Shown here: positions 17,878-27,504 of the stretch, piece after piece | Layout of the letters: every line of letters starts with the position of its first letter | How positions within the stretch are numbered: the stretch's first letter is position 1 | Source of the DNA: Muribaculaceae bacterium | Lineage (GTDB): Bacteria; Bacteroidota; Bacteroidia; Bacteroidales; Muribaculaceae | Reading direction: 5' to 3' | Length of the DNA stretch: 64,000 nucleotides | NCBI GenBank assembly: GCA_017443765.1 | Contig: JAFSYB010000128.1 | Coordinates: 1 to 64,000, forward strand | Made by a program: the position numbers and the translations under genes | Notes under the pieces: generated by a model | The model's database searches: none | Told to the model about the DNA's origin: nothing | What the model saw: only the letters and a program-made list of their open reading frames with translations

Positions 17878-19518
17878 ATGAAGAAATTGTACATCGTGAA
17901 GATTGCCGTGTTTGTGTTGCTTGCATTGTCGCCAACTGTGCTGCGTGCGCAGATGTCAGATGATGACATCCGGCTGCGCGAACGCATCAACGCGGCTGTC
18001 ATGGAGGTCTATGACAAAGCTTTGGACAAGGATCCCAACGACTATTTCACACGTTTCTCCCGGGCCAACCAACTTTACCTGAATGGTGAGTACGACCGTG
18101 CCATCGACGATGTGAAGATGGTTATTGCAGCCAACACCAACAAGGAGAAGGAATTGCGATTCGACTGCTATCTGCTTTTGGCACAGCTCTATGACGCCAA
18201 AGGAAGCTATCAGGACGAAATCAACAGCTTGAAAGCAGCTGCTGAAATCAACCCGCACTCGCTTGCCTGCACCGACCTCTTGGCCAAGGTGAGCTACAAG
18301 GTGGGCGATTACAATGCCGCTGAACGCAATTTCCAAATCATCTTGCGTGACTCGCCCATGAACTACGACGCGCTATACGGTATGGCAAAGGTGGAAGTCA
18401 TGCGTGGCAACTTTGAGAAAGCCGCTAACTACGTCGACCGCGCCGTGTCGTTGTTTACCGCCGAGCCGCAGGTCTATATCAACCGTTCCGAGGTGCTTAA
18501 CATGATGCAGCAGTACGAGGCGGCCGCCCAAGACCTGATTTCGGCATTAAGCGTCGGCAACGACAGTGGCAAGGCACTTAACGCGCTGTTTAACATGAGC
18601 GACACCCAATACGATGCCGTGATGAACGCGCTGGCCTCGAGTTGCGAGAAAGCCCCCAATGTGGGAATGTTCTTCTATGTGCGTGCCATGATTGCCATGC
18701 GGCATTTCCACTACGGACAAGCACTGCGTGACCTTAAAGCCATCATCGCCGGCAACCTCTATGACTATCACAGCATCTACTACTACACCGGCAAGTGCCA
18801 AATGGAGTTGTGCCAATGGGACGATGCTATCGCAAATCTGAACAAGGCCATCGAGATGAGTTCGACCGAGATGGATTATTATGTTGCCAAGGCTGTGGCC
18901 GTGCGCCATAGCGGGCGCGGCAACAACATCGACGAGGCGCTGGAAGTGCTCGGGCAGGCATTGGCGATTGAGGCCACCGCTCCATCGGTGCTGATGGCCA
19001 AGGCGCGTCTGCTGCTCGACAAGCGGCAGGACACCCAGGCACTGGAATGTGTGAGCACCGTGCTGACCAACTATTCCAACGATGCCGAGGCGCTGCTGCT
19101 GCGCGGCTGGATTAACAAATATCGGCTCAACCTCCCCGACATCGCCAAGACCGACTTTGCCCGCGTGGCAGAGATGGGCAGCGACCTGCACAACCTTGCC
19201 GGCTTTGCCATGCATGAGCTGGGACGCGACGACCAGGCCCGCCAGTGGGCCGAGCAGGTTATCCACGACGGTGTCCTGCCCGGCGGCGAGTCCTACATCT
19301 ATGCATCCGCTCTGCTCAGCTGCATTGGCAACTACGACAAGGGCGACAAGACTCATGCACTCGACTATCTGCGCAGCGCACTCGCCAATGGCTACGGCAG
19401 CTTGTACGAGATAAAGGTGAACGAAAACCCTTACGTCAATCTCAAGCTCGCGCGACGCTATCCCGACTTCGAGACCATCATCAGCCAGAACCAGGACAAC
19501 TTCCAGGAGAGGCCGTAA
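17878..19518 (+). CDS. Exported TPR-repeat protein
   Basis: 546 aa. A signal peptide (about 1-25, ending LRAQ) is followed by tetratricopeptide repeats over almost the whole length (for example YFTRFSRANQLYLNGEYDRAI, DAIANLNKAIEM). Such proteins scaffold assemblies in the periplasm. No enzymatic domain is seen. It ends 3 bp before the BamA/TamA-like gene, which suggests joint work in the envelope. Confidence 0.85.
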   Translation: MKKLYIVKIAVFVLLALSPTVLRAQMSDDDIRLRERINAAVMEVYDKALDKDPNDYFTRFSRANQLYLNGEYDRAIDDVKMVIAANTNKEKELRFDCYLLLAQLYDAKGSYQDEINSLKAAAEINPHSLACTDLLAKVSYKVGDYNAAERNFQIILRDSPMNYDALYGMAKVEVMRGNFEKAANYVDRAVSLFTAEPQVYINRSEVLNMMQQYEAAAQDLISALSVGNDSGKALNALFNMSDTQYDAVMNALASSCEKAPNVGMFFYVRAMIAMRHFHYGQALRDLKAIIAGNLYDYHSIYYYTGKCQMELCQWDDAIANLNKAIEMSSTEMDYYVAKAVAVRHSGRGNNIDEALEVLGQALAIEATAPSVLMAKARLLLDKRQDTQALECVSTVLTNYSNDAEALLLRGWINKYRLNLPDIAKTDFARVAEMGSDLHNLAGFAMHELGRDDQARQWAEQVIHDGVLPGGESYIYASALLSCIGNYDKGDKTHALDYLRSALANGYGSLYEIKVNENPYVNLKLARRYPDFETIISQNQDNFQERP

Positions 19519-19521
19519 ATA

Positions 19522-21897
19522 ATGCATAGTCCACAATGCACAATGCACAACCAAGCGCGCGCCGCACACAACGCTTTGCGCTGTTGTGCATTGTGCGTTG
19601 TGGTTTTTGCCCTGCTCGTTGTCGGTAGCGGCTGCAGCAGCACGCGCCACGTGCCACCAGGCAAGATGCTGCTCGACCGGGTGAGCATCAACATCACCGA
19701 TTCGGCCAGCCCCCTCGCCCCGACCGAGCTAACAGGCTATCTGCGACAGACCGAGAACCACAAGGTGCTGGGAGGCCTCAAGTTGCAGCTGGCCTTGTAT
19801 AATATGAGCGGTCGCGATTCGTCGCGCTGGGTCAACCGCTGGATTCGACGCCTGGGCGCCCCCCCTGTGCTATACGACTCCGCGCTCACCGCTGCCAGCG
19901 AGCACCAGCTGCACGCGGCACTGCGCAACCGGGGCTACGTGCACAACCAAGTCATCACACGTGTGCAGGCCGACACAACGCATCGCAAAGCAAAGGTGGA
20001 CTACGACATCACCCTCGGTGAACCCTACCGCATCCGGTCGGTTGACTACGACATACCCGACGACACGTTGCGGCAGCTGATTCTTGCCGATTCGGCACAC
20101 TTCCCCGTCAAGACAGGCACAGTCTTCGACCTGGGGCAGCTCGAGACCTGGCGACAGACAATCACCGACGAGCTGCGCAACAAAGGCTACTATGCGTTCA
20201 GCAAGGAATACATCACCTTCACGGCCGACACTGCCGCGGGCAGCCTGGACGTGGATGTGACTCTTGCCACACACAAGCCCCTGAGCAGCGAGCGGCTGCC
20301 GTTCTACAACGAGCACCGACCGTTCTATATCCGCACGGTGACCTACGTAACCAACTATGACCCGGTAGCCATGCGCGAGGCGTATATTGCCACCGACACC
20401 ACCCACTATGGCAACATCGTTGTGCTTGCCGACCGCAACGACCGCTACCTGCGCAGCAGCACCATCGACGAGTGCAATTACATTACCGCCGGCCAACCCT
20501 ACAGTGCCAGCGATGTGGCACGCACCTATCGTGCGCTGGGAAGATTGGGCATCATCAAGTTCATCAATGTTGAACTGCGCCCCGTGGGCGAACTTGATGG
20601 CAAGCTGTGGCTCGATGCCTATGTACTCCTCCAGCGCGACAAGCAGCACGCCGTGAGCGTTTCGCTTGAGGGCACCAACAGCGAGGGAGACCTGGGCTTC
20701 GGGGTCGGTTTCGACTACAAACACCGCAACCTCATGCACGGTGCCGAGATGCTTGGGGCCAAGTTCCGCATGAACTACGAGAGCCTGTCGGGAAATCTGA
20801 GCGGGCTCATCAACAACAACTACTCGGAATATGTGGGCGAGGTGGGCATCACCTACCCCAAGTTCAAGTTTCCGTTCCTCTCGGGCAACTTCAAGAAAAA
20901 AATTCAGGCCAGCACCGAGTTGGCCACGAGCTTCACCTATCAGCAGCGGCCCGAATACACACGCATTATCGCCGGCGCCGGTTGGCGCTATATGTGGAGC
21001 GAGCGGCAAGCCACGGCACGACACACGTTCAACCTGGTGGACCTCAACTACGTTTATCTGCCCAAGAGCCGCGCCAATTTCCTTGACAGCATCGCCAATC
21101 CGCTGCTGCGTTATTCCTACGAGAACCACTTCATCATGCGCATGGGTTACAACTTCTACGCGACCAACAAGCGGCAGGGCACCCTGATTGACAGCCGCTT
21201 CCAGCGCAACGTTTACACCTGGCGGGCCGCCATAGAAACTGCCGGCAACCTGCTCTACTCCCTGTCGCGGCTCACCCACCAGCACCACGAGAGCGACGAC
21301 AGCTACAAGGTGTTTGGCATTCGCTACTCGCAATACGTCAAAGCCGAGGGCGACTACTCGTTCACACACTATTTCGACACGCGCAACTCGCTTGCTGTTC
21401 ATGTGGGAGCCGGCATCGCCGTGCCCTATGGCAACAGCACTGTGCTGCCGTTCGAGAAACGCTTCTATGCCGGCGGCGCCAACGGCGTGCGTGGCTGGGG
21501 TGTGCGCACATTGGGGCCTGGCAGCTACGACACCTCGCGCTCACTGAGCAGCTTCATTTACCAGTGCGGCGACATACGCTTTGACGCCAACGTGGAGTAC
21601 CGCGCCAAGCTTTTTTGGGTTATCGAGCTCGGCGCTTTTGTCGATGTGGGCAACGTATGGACCATTCGCGACTATGAGGACCAGCCAGGCGGTGTGTTCA
21701 AGTTCAACACATTCTACGAGCAGCTGGCGGCCGCTTACGGGGTCGGAATCCGTCTCGACTTCAACTATTTCCTTGTCCGCATTGATTTGGGCATGAAAGC
21801 CCACAATCCGGCCACCGGCCAGGAACACTGGCCGCTGTTCAACCCGCAATGGAAACGCGACAGCGAGTTCCACTTCTCGGTGGGATACCCATTCTAA
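19522..21897 (+). CDS. BamA/TamA-family outer-membrane protein (lipoprotein N-terminus)
   Basis: 791 aa. The N-terminus has a hydrophobic stretch and a lipobox-like VGSGC at about residue 38. POTRA-like domains follow (about 60-350: RGYVHNQVITRVQ, PYRIRSVDYDI, YITAGQPYSASDVARTYRALGRLG), then an Omp85 barrel with the family signature FYAGGANGVRGW and a C-terminal FHFSVGYPF. It should insert or export outer-membrane proteins. Unusually, the codons of the first 28 residues are made largely of a 21-bp inverted repeat with a T-run, so the exact start (19522 or 19543) is uncertain. Confidence 0.87.
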   Translation: MHSPQCTMHNQARAAHNALRCCALCVVVFALLVVGSGCSSTRHVPPGKMLLDRVSINITDSASPLAPTELTGYLRQTENHKVLGGLKLQLALYNMSGRDSSRWVNRWIRRLGAPPVLYDSALTAASEHQLHAALRNRGYVHNQVITRVQADTTHRKAKVDYDITLGEPYRIRSVDYDIPDDTLRQLILADSAHFPVKTGTVFDLGQLETWRQTITDELRNKGYYAFSKEYITFTADTAAGSLDVDVTLATHKPLSSERLPFYNEHRPFYIRTVTYVTNYDPVAMREAYIATDTTHYGNIVVLADRNDRYLRSSTIDECNYITAGQPYSASDVARTYRALGRLGIIKFINVELRPVGELDGKLWLDAYVLLQRDKQHAVSVSLEGTNSEGDLGFGVGFDYKHRNLMHGAEMLGAKFRMNYESLSGNLSGLINNNYSEYVGEVGITYPKFKFPFLSGNFKKKIQASTELATSFTYQQRPEYTRIIAGAGWRYMWSERQATARHTFNLVDLNYVYLPKSRANFLDSIANPLLRYSYENHFIMRMGYNFYATNKRQGTLIDSRFQRNVYTWRAAIETAGNLLYSLSRLTHQHHESDDSYKVFGIRYSQYVKAEGDYSFTHYFDTRNSLAVHVGAGIAVPYGNSTVLPFEKRFYAGGANGVRGWGVRTLGPGSYDTSRSLSSFIYQCGDIRFDANVEYRAKLFWVIELGAFVDVGNVWTIRDYEDQPGGVFKFNTFYEQLAAAYGVGIRLDFNYFLVRIDLGMKAHNPATGQEHWPLFNPQWKRDSEFHFSVGYPF
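19531..19608 (+). repeat. Terminator-like inverted repeat inside signal-peptide codons
   Basis: The 21-nt arms at 19531-19551 and 19583-19603 match at 20 of 21 positions when inverted, and five T residues follow. It lies within the 5' coding part of the BamA/TamA-like gene and just after the TPR gene's stop. Similar CACAATGC-based palindromes occur near 43.7 and 61.9 kb. Confidence 0.75.
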
Positions 21898-21919
21898 TCA
21901 TCTTATTATAACCATTGCC

Positions 21920-23161
21920 ATGAGTTCGCCTCCTTTTGATTGGCTAAGACAGCACAAAGTTCTCCTGTTGCAAATTGGATTGTGCTTGCTGCTGTTTGCA
22001 ATCGGCCTTGTGTTGCCCTCGCCTTTTTTCGATGGCGGCAAACCCTCAACAGTCGAAGAGGAGAACTTGGTCGATACCACCAATATGGTGATTGGAAACG
22101 GGGTCTACTCGGGTACCATCGCCAGCAATAGCAAGGCGAGGAACGGCTATGGACGTTATGAAACCAACGATGGGTCGGTGTATGAGGGCGACTGGAATAA
22201 TGACCAGCTGGTTTATGGCACCAGAACTACCAAATCATCGGTTTACAAAGGAAATTTCGATGCCGACCTGAAAAACGATGGCTTTGGCATCATTGAGTAC
22301 ACCGATTATTACATAGAAGGAAAGAGGAGCCAAGGACTGGCCGATTCGGAAATCATCAGGACCTACGTTGGAAACTGGAGAAACAATACCAAGCAAGGTT
22401 TAGGGCGGTCGATGAAGTGTGACGAGAGCATCGAGTTTGGCCACTATGCCGAGGGGGTGCTTGAGCCCGTCCCCGACGCCAATTACCGAATCGGAGGCAG
22501 TGTTTACGGCATCGACCTTTCACATCACCAGAAAGACAAAGCAATCGACTGGAACAACCTGGCCTTGTTTTGCGACCGGAATGGCAACGTATTCAGCAAC
22601 GCCCCCTCAAGCAAACGCTATATGCAACCGGTGTTTTTCGCTTATATGAAGGCGACCGAGGGAGCCACAACCAAGGATGCCACATTCAGCGCCAAAATGC
22701 TGGAGGCCGAGCGTCACGGCATTGTCAAGGGTGCCTATCACTACCTGCATTTGAACGTATCCATCGACGACCAGCTGAAGAATTTCCTTGAAACGGCAAC
22801 ATGGACTCCCGGCGATATGCCACCAGCCCTTGACGTGGAAGAGGAGCAAGAAATCAGGGATTACGGCACCGACGCGCTGCAATCCATGGCACTGAAATGG
22901 CTCGAAACCGTGGAGAAAAAGATGGGAGTTAGACCTGTCATTTACACACGGGAACCCATACGCAACCGATATTTCAACGACTCGCGATTCAAGAAGTACC
23001 AGTTCTGGATTGCCCGATACAACACCAAGGGCCCCGACAATTTCGACTGGCAAATTTGGCAAAAGAGTGACAACGGCCGCGTCAATGGCTACAAGAAAGC
23101 TGTCGACATCAACCTTTTCAAAGGCGATTACGGCTCATTCAAGAAGTTCCTCGAGCTGTGA
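21920..23161 (+). CDS. GH25 lysozyme-like hydrolase with MORN repeats
   Basis: 413 aa. An N-terminal membrane helix (about 12-32) is followed by MORN-like repeats (about 55-165: GYGRYETNDGSVYEGDW) and a GH25 domain (about 192-410). The GH25 part begins VYGIDLSHHQ, with FAYMKATEGAT, ALDVEEEQE, and WQIWQKSDNGRV. The Asp and Glu residues of these motifs fit the family's catalytic centre for cutting the MurNAc-GlcNAc bond of peptidoglycan. The helix suggests anchoring to the inner membrane with the enzyme in the periplasm. The MORN fusion is unusual for GH25. Confidence 0.87.
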   Translation: MSSPPFDWLRQHKVLLLQIGLCLLLFAIGLVLPSPFFDGGKPSTVEEENLVDTTNMVIGNGVYSGTIASNSKARNGYGRYETNDGSVYEGDWNNDQLVYGTRTTKSSVYKGNFDADLKNDGFGIIEYTDYYIEGKRSQGLADSEIIRTYVGNWRNNTKQGLGRSMKCDESIEFGHYAEGVLEPVPDANYRIGGSVYGIDLSHHQKDKAIDWNNLALFCDRNGNVFSNAPSSKRYMQPVFFAYMKATEGATTKDATFSAKMLEAERHGIVKGAYHYLHLNVSIDDQLKNFLETATWTPGDMPPALDVEEEQEIRDYGTDALQSMALKWLETVEKKMGVRPVIYTREPIRNRYFNDSRFKKYQFWIARYNTKGPDNFDWQIWQKSDNGRVNGYKKAVDINLFKGDYGSFKKFLEL

Positions 23162-23254
23162 GTGCAAGCCAAAAAACGCAAAAAAAGAGCCTTGCCTTGC
23201 GCTTAAATGAGTTTTTTGACGTTATATGAGTAGCTTAACCTAACAATACGCAAA

Positions 23255-23698
23255 ATGAAAAAATTGTTTATGTTGATTGCCATGGCTGCAATCTGTGTTT
23301 CGGCAGCCTGGTCGGCCGACAACAACGAATTGAAAACCATCGACCCGCAAAAGCTGCCACCTATCACACAAAGCATCATCAAGACCTACTTCCCCGATGC
23401 CCAAGTGGTGACGGCGACCAAACAGAAAAGCAAGGTGCGCAACTCGTTTGACGTCACCCTGAGTGATGGAACCGAGCTGCGATTCGACAAGGACGGGCAA
23501 TGGCAACGTGTTTATCGCGGCGGCGAACCCATTCCCCAACGCATGGTGAATCTGAAGATTGCCGCCCACGTCAACAACGGCTATCCCGGCACCAGTGTGG
23601 TCATGATGGAGAAGGACAAAAAAGGCAATTACCAAATTCAGCTCTCCGACGGAACTATGCTCGTTTTCGACAATCAGTTCCGTATTAAGGGGTATTGA
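23255..23698 (+). CDS. PepSY-like exported protein
   Basis: 147 aa with a signal peptide (about 1-20). It resembles the PepSY-like DUF2874 proteins of Bacteroidetes: KLPPITQSIIKTYFPDAQVVTATK, then DVTLSDGTELRFDKDGQWQRV, followed by a second copy of the same pattern (IQLSDGTMLVFDNQFRIKGY). The role of these proteins is unknown; they are often periplasmic. Confidence 0.8.
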   Translation: MKKLFMLIAMAAICVSAAWSADNNELKTIDPQKLPPITQSIIKTYFPDAQVVTATKQKSKVRNSFDVTLSDGTELRFDKDGQWQRVYRGGEPIPQRMVNLKIAAHVNNGYPGTSVVMMEKDKKGNYQIQLSDGTMLVFDNQFRIKGY

Positions 23699-23768
23699 GA
23701 TTGCGCCACAATCCTGCACTTGCGCCTGGTTGATTATTGTTTTTCCCCGATTAAACAGGAGTGGATAA

Positions 23769-25850
23769 ATGAGGACGATATGGATTCATCTTGTATGTGT
23801 CCTTGCAGCCTTGTTGGCGGCTGAACACCACGCTTGCGCGCAAATCAACACCGACCAGGTGATGCGCATCGGCCGCAACTCGCTCTATTTCGAGGACTAC
23901 ATCTTGTCCATTCAATATTTCAACCAGGTCATCAGGGCCAAGCCGTTTCTGGCCGAGCCCTACTTCTACCGCAGCGTGGCAAAAATCAACCTCGAAGACT
24001 ACAAGGGAGCCGAAGATGATGCCACGCTGGCCATTGAGCGAAACCCCTTTATTGTCGATGCCTATCAGGTGCGCGGCGTGGCGCGCCAAAACCAGCGAAA
24101 CTTCGAGGGGGCAATCGAAGACTACACGCATGGGCTGACGCTCAGCCCCGAAGACAAGATTTTTCTGATGAACCGGGCGGTATGCCTCGACGAGGTGGGC
24201 CGTTACGATGAGGCACAACGCTCCTACGACCAGCTGCTGAGCCTCGACCCCAAGAGCGACCGGGCCTTTCTGGGCCTGGCGCACCTCGACCTCTCGCGGC
24301 GCGACACCACAGCTGCCCTCGAGCATATCAACCGCAGTTTGGAACTGTCGCACAACAACGCGGGGGCTTTGGTGATGCGCGCCGAGGTGCTCATGCGATT
24401 CAAGGAAGACTATGCCGCCGCACTGGCCGACATGGACGAGGCCATCAAGCTCGAACCGCACTTTGCCGGAAACTTTGTCAATCGCGCTTTTATGCGTTAC
24501 AAGCTCGACGACTACGCCGGAGCCATGGCCGACTACGACTACGCCATCAGCCTTGACGCCACCAGCATCGAGGCTCATTTCAACCGGGGGCTACTCCATG
24601 CCGAGGTGGGCGAGAACAACAAAGCCATCGACGACTTCACCACCGTGCTCAATGCCGAACGCGACAATTTCATGGCACTCTACAACCGGGCTCTGCTCTA
24701 CTTCAACACCGGACAATATGAAAAGGCTGTGGCCGACTACGACCGCGTGCTGGAGAAATACCCAAAATTCGAGGCTGGTTACATGGCGCGTGGCGAGGCA
24801 AAGCGCAAAATGGGCAACACACGCGGCAGCAATGCCGACTACGACCGCGCTCTTGCCATTTTCAAAGCCAAGAAAACCCGCGTGAGCGACTTCAACCCAG
24901 CACAAATCGAGGCCGATGCCGCCCGACAGCGAGCCGAGCAACGCGCACAGGCGCACGAACCCGAGCCTCCAGCAACATCCGATGAAATTATCTCACGCTT
25001 CAACGAGCTGCTCACCGTGAACACCGACAACCCCATCAAGCCCGAATACGACAACAAGCAGCGCGGACACATCCAGAACAGCAATGTGGAGGTGGAGCCC
25101 GAACCCATGTTCCTGCTTTCTTATTATTCGCACGACAACAAGCTAAACGGAACCACGGCATATATGAAAGAGGTTGCCGAGGTGAACGAGTTGCGCTTGC
25201 TGCCCACCACCCTGACACTGGTGCCCGGTGAATGGCCGCTCACCGAGGAGGAGATAGCCAAGTGCTTCGCCAGCATTGACTATTACAACGGGCTGCTCGC
25301 CACCGCCGAGCCCCGCGCCGTGGACTATATAGCACGAGGGATTGCACAGCTGCTGGTCAAGAACCCCGAGGCCGCCATCGCCGACGCCAACCGCGCCCTG
25401 ACGCTCATGCCCGATTCGCCGCTGGCCTGGTTCCTGCGTGCCAATGCTCACCATCTCAAGTGGCGGGTCATCAAAGCCGGAGCCTCGGCCGACGCCGTAG
25501 CCACCGACGACAAGACCGCGCAAGCACTGCTTCACCGGCAAGAGAACACGCAAGAGCTTCAGGCCGTGCTGGCCGACCTTGATGAAGTGATCAAGCGCTC
25601 GCCACGCAACGTCTATGCGCTCTACAACAAGGGGAATGCCTGCATTGCCATGGGCGACCTCACAGGAGCCATAAGTTGCTATAACGCCGCCCTGGACATC
25701 AAACCCGACTTGGGCGAGGCATACTACAACCGCGGCCTGGTGTACTTGCGCATGGGCAATCGCGACAAGGGGGTTGCCGACTTGAGCAAAGCTGGCGAGC
25801 TGGGCATCTTGCCCAGTTACAACGTTCTCAAGCGCATGAACGTCAAATAA
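23769..25850 (+). CDS. Exported TPR-repeat protein
   Basis: 693 aa. A signal peptide (about 1-25, ending HACAQ) precedes two blocks of TPR repeats (about 30-360 and 510-680), with repeats such as GAMADYDYAISLDATSIEAHFNRG. A low-repeat linker lies between them (about 365-500). It follows the PepSY-like gene by 70 bp. A scaffold role is inferred; no catalytic domain is visible. Confidence 0.85.
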   Translation: MRTIWIHLVCVLAALLAAEHHACAQINTDQVMRIGRNSLYFEDYILSIQYFNQVIRAKPFLAEPYFYRSVAKINLEDYKGAEDDATLAIERNPFIVDAYQVRGVARQNQRNFEGAIEDYTHGLTLSPEDKIFLMNRAVCLDEVGRYDEAQRSYDQLLSLDPKSDRAFLGLAHLDLSRRDTTAALEHINRSLELSHNNAGALVMRAEVLMRFKEDYAAALADMDEAIKLEPHFAGNFVNRAFMRYKLDDYAGAMADYDYAISLDATSIEAHFNRGLLHAEVGENNKAIDDFTTVLNAERDNFMALYNRALLYFNTGQYEKAVADYDRVLEKYPKFEAGYMARGEAKRKMGNTRGSNADYDRALAIFKAKKTRVSDFNPAQIEADAARQRAEQRAQAHEPEPPATSDEIISRFNELLTVNTDNPIKPEYDNKQRGHIQNSNVEVEPEPMFLLSYYSHDNKLNGTTAYMKEVAEVNELRLLPTTLTLVPGEWPLTEEEIAKCFASIDYYNGLLATAEPRAVDYIARGIAQLLVKNPEAAIADANRALTLMPDSPLAWFLRANAHHLKWRVIKAGASADAVATDDKTAQALLHRQENTQELQAVLADLDEVIKRSPRNVYALYNKGNACIAMGDLTGAISCYNAALDIKPDLGEAYYNRGLVYLRMGNRDKGVADLSKAGELGILPSYNVLKRMNVK

Positions 25851-25881
25851 CGAATCCGAACAGCCTCGCCCCGTATTGCCC

Positions 25882-26163
25882 TCACGGGTTGTACAAGTCG
25901 TGGTCGTAGAAGTTGAGGATTTCCTGCATGGTGCGGTAGGCTTGCGCTGCGGGGCCTTCGGGGTCGAGATCGATGGCCTCAAGGTAGCTGTTCATGGCTT
26001 GGCGCATATCGCCTTGCTGACGATAGGCATTGCCACGTAGATAGTAGGCCTGGGCAAGCACTCGGCGGTCGCCGCCCTGGGCAACCAACTCATCGACTGC
26101 CGCCACCACTTCGGCTGAACGGCTTGCGGAGAGCATTTGCTTGATTTCTTCGATGGTTTTCAT
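25882..26163 (-). CDS. Small TPR-like protein
   Basis: 93 aa, no signal peptide. It contains about two TPR-like helices pairs (AQAYYLRGNAYRQQGDMRQAMNSYLEAIDLDPEGPA). It has a divergent promoter arrangement with the TerB-like gene. It converges on the upstream TPR gene with a 31-bp gap. Function unknown. Confidence 0.75.
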   Translation of the reverse strand: MKTIEEIKQMLSASRSAEVVAAVDELVAQGGDRRVLAQAYYLRGNAYRQQGDMRQAMNSYLEAIDLDPEGPAAQAYRTMQEILNFYDHDLYNP

Positions 26164-26182
26164 TTTGCACGATTTTTTTTTG

Positions 26183-26221
26183 CAAATGTAAGGCTTATTG
26201 GCGGATTATTCTGTAATTTTG
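26183..26221. promoter_or_regulatory. Divergent -7 boxes
   Basis: TACATTTG on the minus strand (26183-26190) serves the small TPR gene, and TAATTTTG on the plus strand (26214-26221) serves the TerB-like gene. The -33 elements are poor. Confidence 0.55.
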
Positions 26222-26241
26222 CAGAGATAATTTATTTTGAG

Positions 26242-26592
26242 ATGGAAAAACCAGGGCTTGGACAGGTGAAAAACCTGATTATGCTGGCGCTTGCCGACGG
26301 CAAGGCCACCGAAAGCGAGCTGGCAGTTATTGCCGGCGCGGCAGCGCGTGAGCAGCTCACGCAAGAGGAACTCGACAAACTGATTGAAAACCCCGACAGC
26401 GTGCGCATCACCCTGCCCGAGGATGATGAAACGCGGCAGCGCTACCTCAAAGACATGGTACAGCTCATGATGATTGACGGCGTGATCGACGACACCGAGA
26501 TGGCAATGTGCAAGATTTATGCCATCAACCTCGGCTTTGAATCGACTGCAGTGGAACAGATTGTACTCGAGTTAACCTCGAAGCTTGAGTGA
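26242..26592 (+). CDS. TerB-like (tellurite resistance family) small protein
   Basis: 116 aa, cytoplasmic. The pattern MLALADGKATESELAVI and MMIDGVIDDTEMAMCKIYAINLGF fits TerB-like helical proteins, whose acidic residues may bind metal. The start at 26242 follows the -7 box by 20 nt; an upstream ATG would lie in the promoter. Its role is not established. Confidence 0.72.
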   Translation: MEKPGLGQVKNLIMLALADGKATESELAVIAGAAAREQLTQEELDKLIENPDSVRITLPEDDETRQRYLKDMVQLMMIDGVIDDTEMAMCKIYAINLGFESTAVEQIVLELTSKLE

Positions 26593-26646
26593 GGCCAGGC
26601 GCACGTCGCAGGATCACGCGCGATGTCATGATTGCCGGTGTGTGCT

Positions 26647-27504
26647 TTAACGCAGGGTGATGGGCACCAGCACCAGGACATTCTTCCCCTTTTCATCTAA
26701 CAGCGCCATTGCCCCGGCCTCCAAGCGCCGGCAACCCACTGTCTGTTCCAGAGCCACCAGCACTGAGGTTTCCACATCTATATGTTCGCACATATTGCCT
26801 GTTGAGTGCAAATCCTCGAATTGTATGGCTCGGTTTTTCTCGGGGTCGATCGTAATGATTCCGTTGATTATGTTGCAGCCGGTGTTACCGTGCAAGGTGC
26901 GCATCTCGGCATCAACAACAATGCGCACGTTTTGCGCCGACACGTCCTCGCCGCCGGCCTCCTTCACCAGCCACACCCCGCTCAGGAAGTCCAGGTTTTG
27001 CCGCCGCAGGGTTATCAACGCCTGACCCTTGGCATTGGTGAGCGTGAGTAGCTCCATGTCGTCGAGCAAACTCAGCTGTAAATGCTGCACCTCGCTCAGA
27101 GCCTTCATCACCGTGCGCTCGCTGGTGCCGCTGTGGCACGTCTCGCTGGTGGTCACCATGTCGCGGAATGTGATGTCCTCGCCCGCCTGGCGGAACGTAC
27201 CGTTAAGGCTGTTGCAGCCATTGTTGCCATACACTTTGTGCGACTGGAAGTCTAAGTAAAGGTAAGCCCGCTCGCGGGTTAGTACGGGCTTGTTGCGGAT
27301 AGTCTGGATATTCCACTCGCCATAAAGCTGCGATGCGGCATTGGTGATTGTTACCGGCTGGGGCGTCAGCTCGGCGGTAATCGTTTGCTCAACAGCAACT
27401 TCTTTCTTCGCATATTTCGTCTTCTTCTTGCGTGCCATCGCATCGGCAGGAGCCAGCACCATCGCCGCCGCAAGCAAAATGCAAGAAAGGATTTTTATTT
27501 TCAT
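26647..27504 (-). CDS. Exported protein with two META domains
   Basis: 285 aa. The ATG at 27504 gives a signal peptide (MKIKILSCILLAAAMVLAPADAMA). Two META/HslJ-like domains follow (about 50-165 and 170-285), each with a NGCNSLNG- or TGCNIINGI-type motif. META proteins of the HslJ type are linked to stress or novobiocin resistance in E. coli, but the mechanism is unclear. The gene converges with the TerB-like gene. Confidence 0.83.
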   Translation of the reverse strand: MKIKILSCILLAAAMVLAPADAMARKKKTKYAKKEVAVEQTITAELTPQPVTITNAASQLYGEWNIQTIRNKPVLTRERAYLYLDFQSHKVYGNNGCNSLNGTFRQAGEDITFRDMVTTSETCHSGTSERTVMKALSEVQHLQLSLLDDMELLTLTNAKGQALITLRRQNLDFLSGVWLVKEAGGEDVSAQNVRIVVDAEMRTLHGNTGCNIINGIITIDPEKNRAIQFEDLHSTGNMCEHIDVETSVLVALEQTVGCRRLEAGAMALLDEKGKNVLVLVPITLR

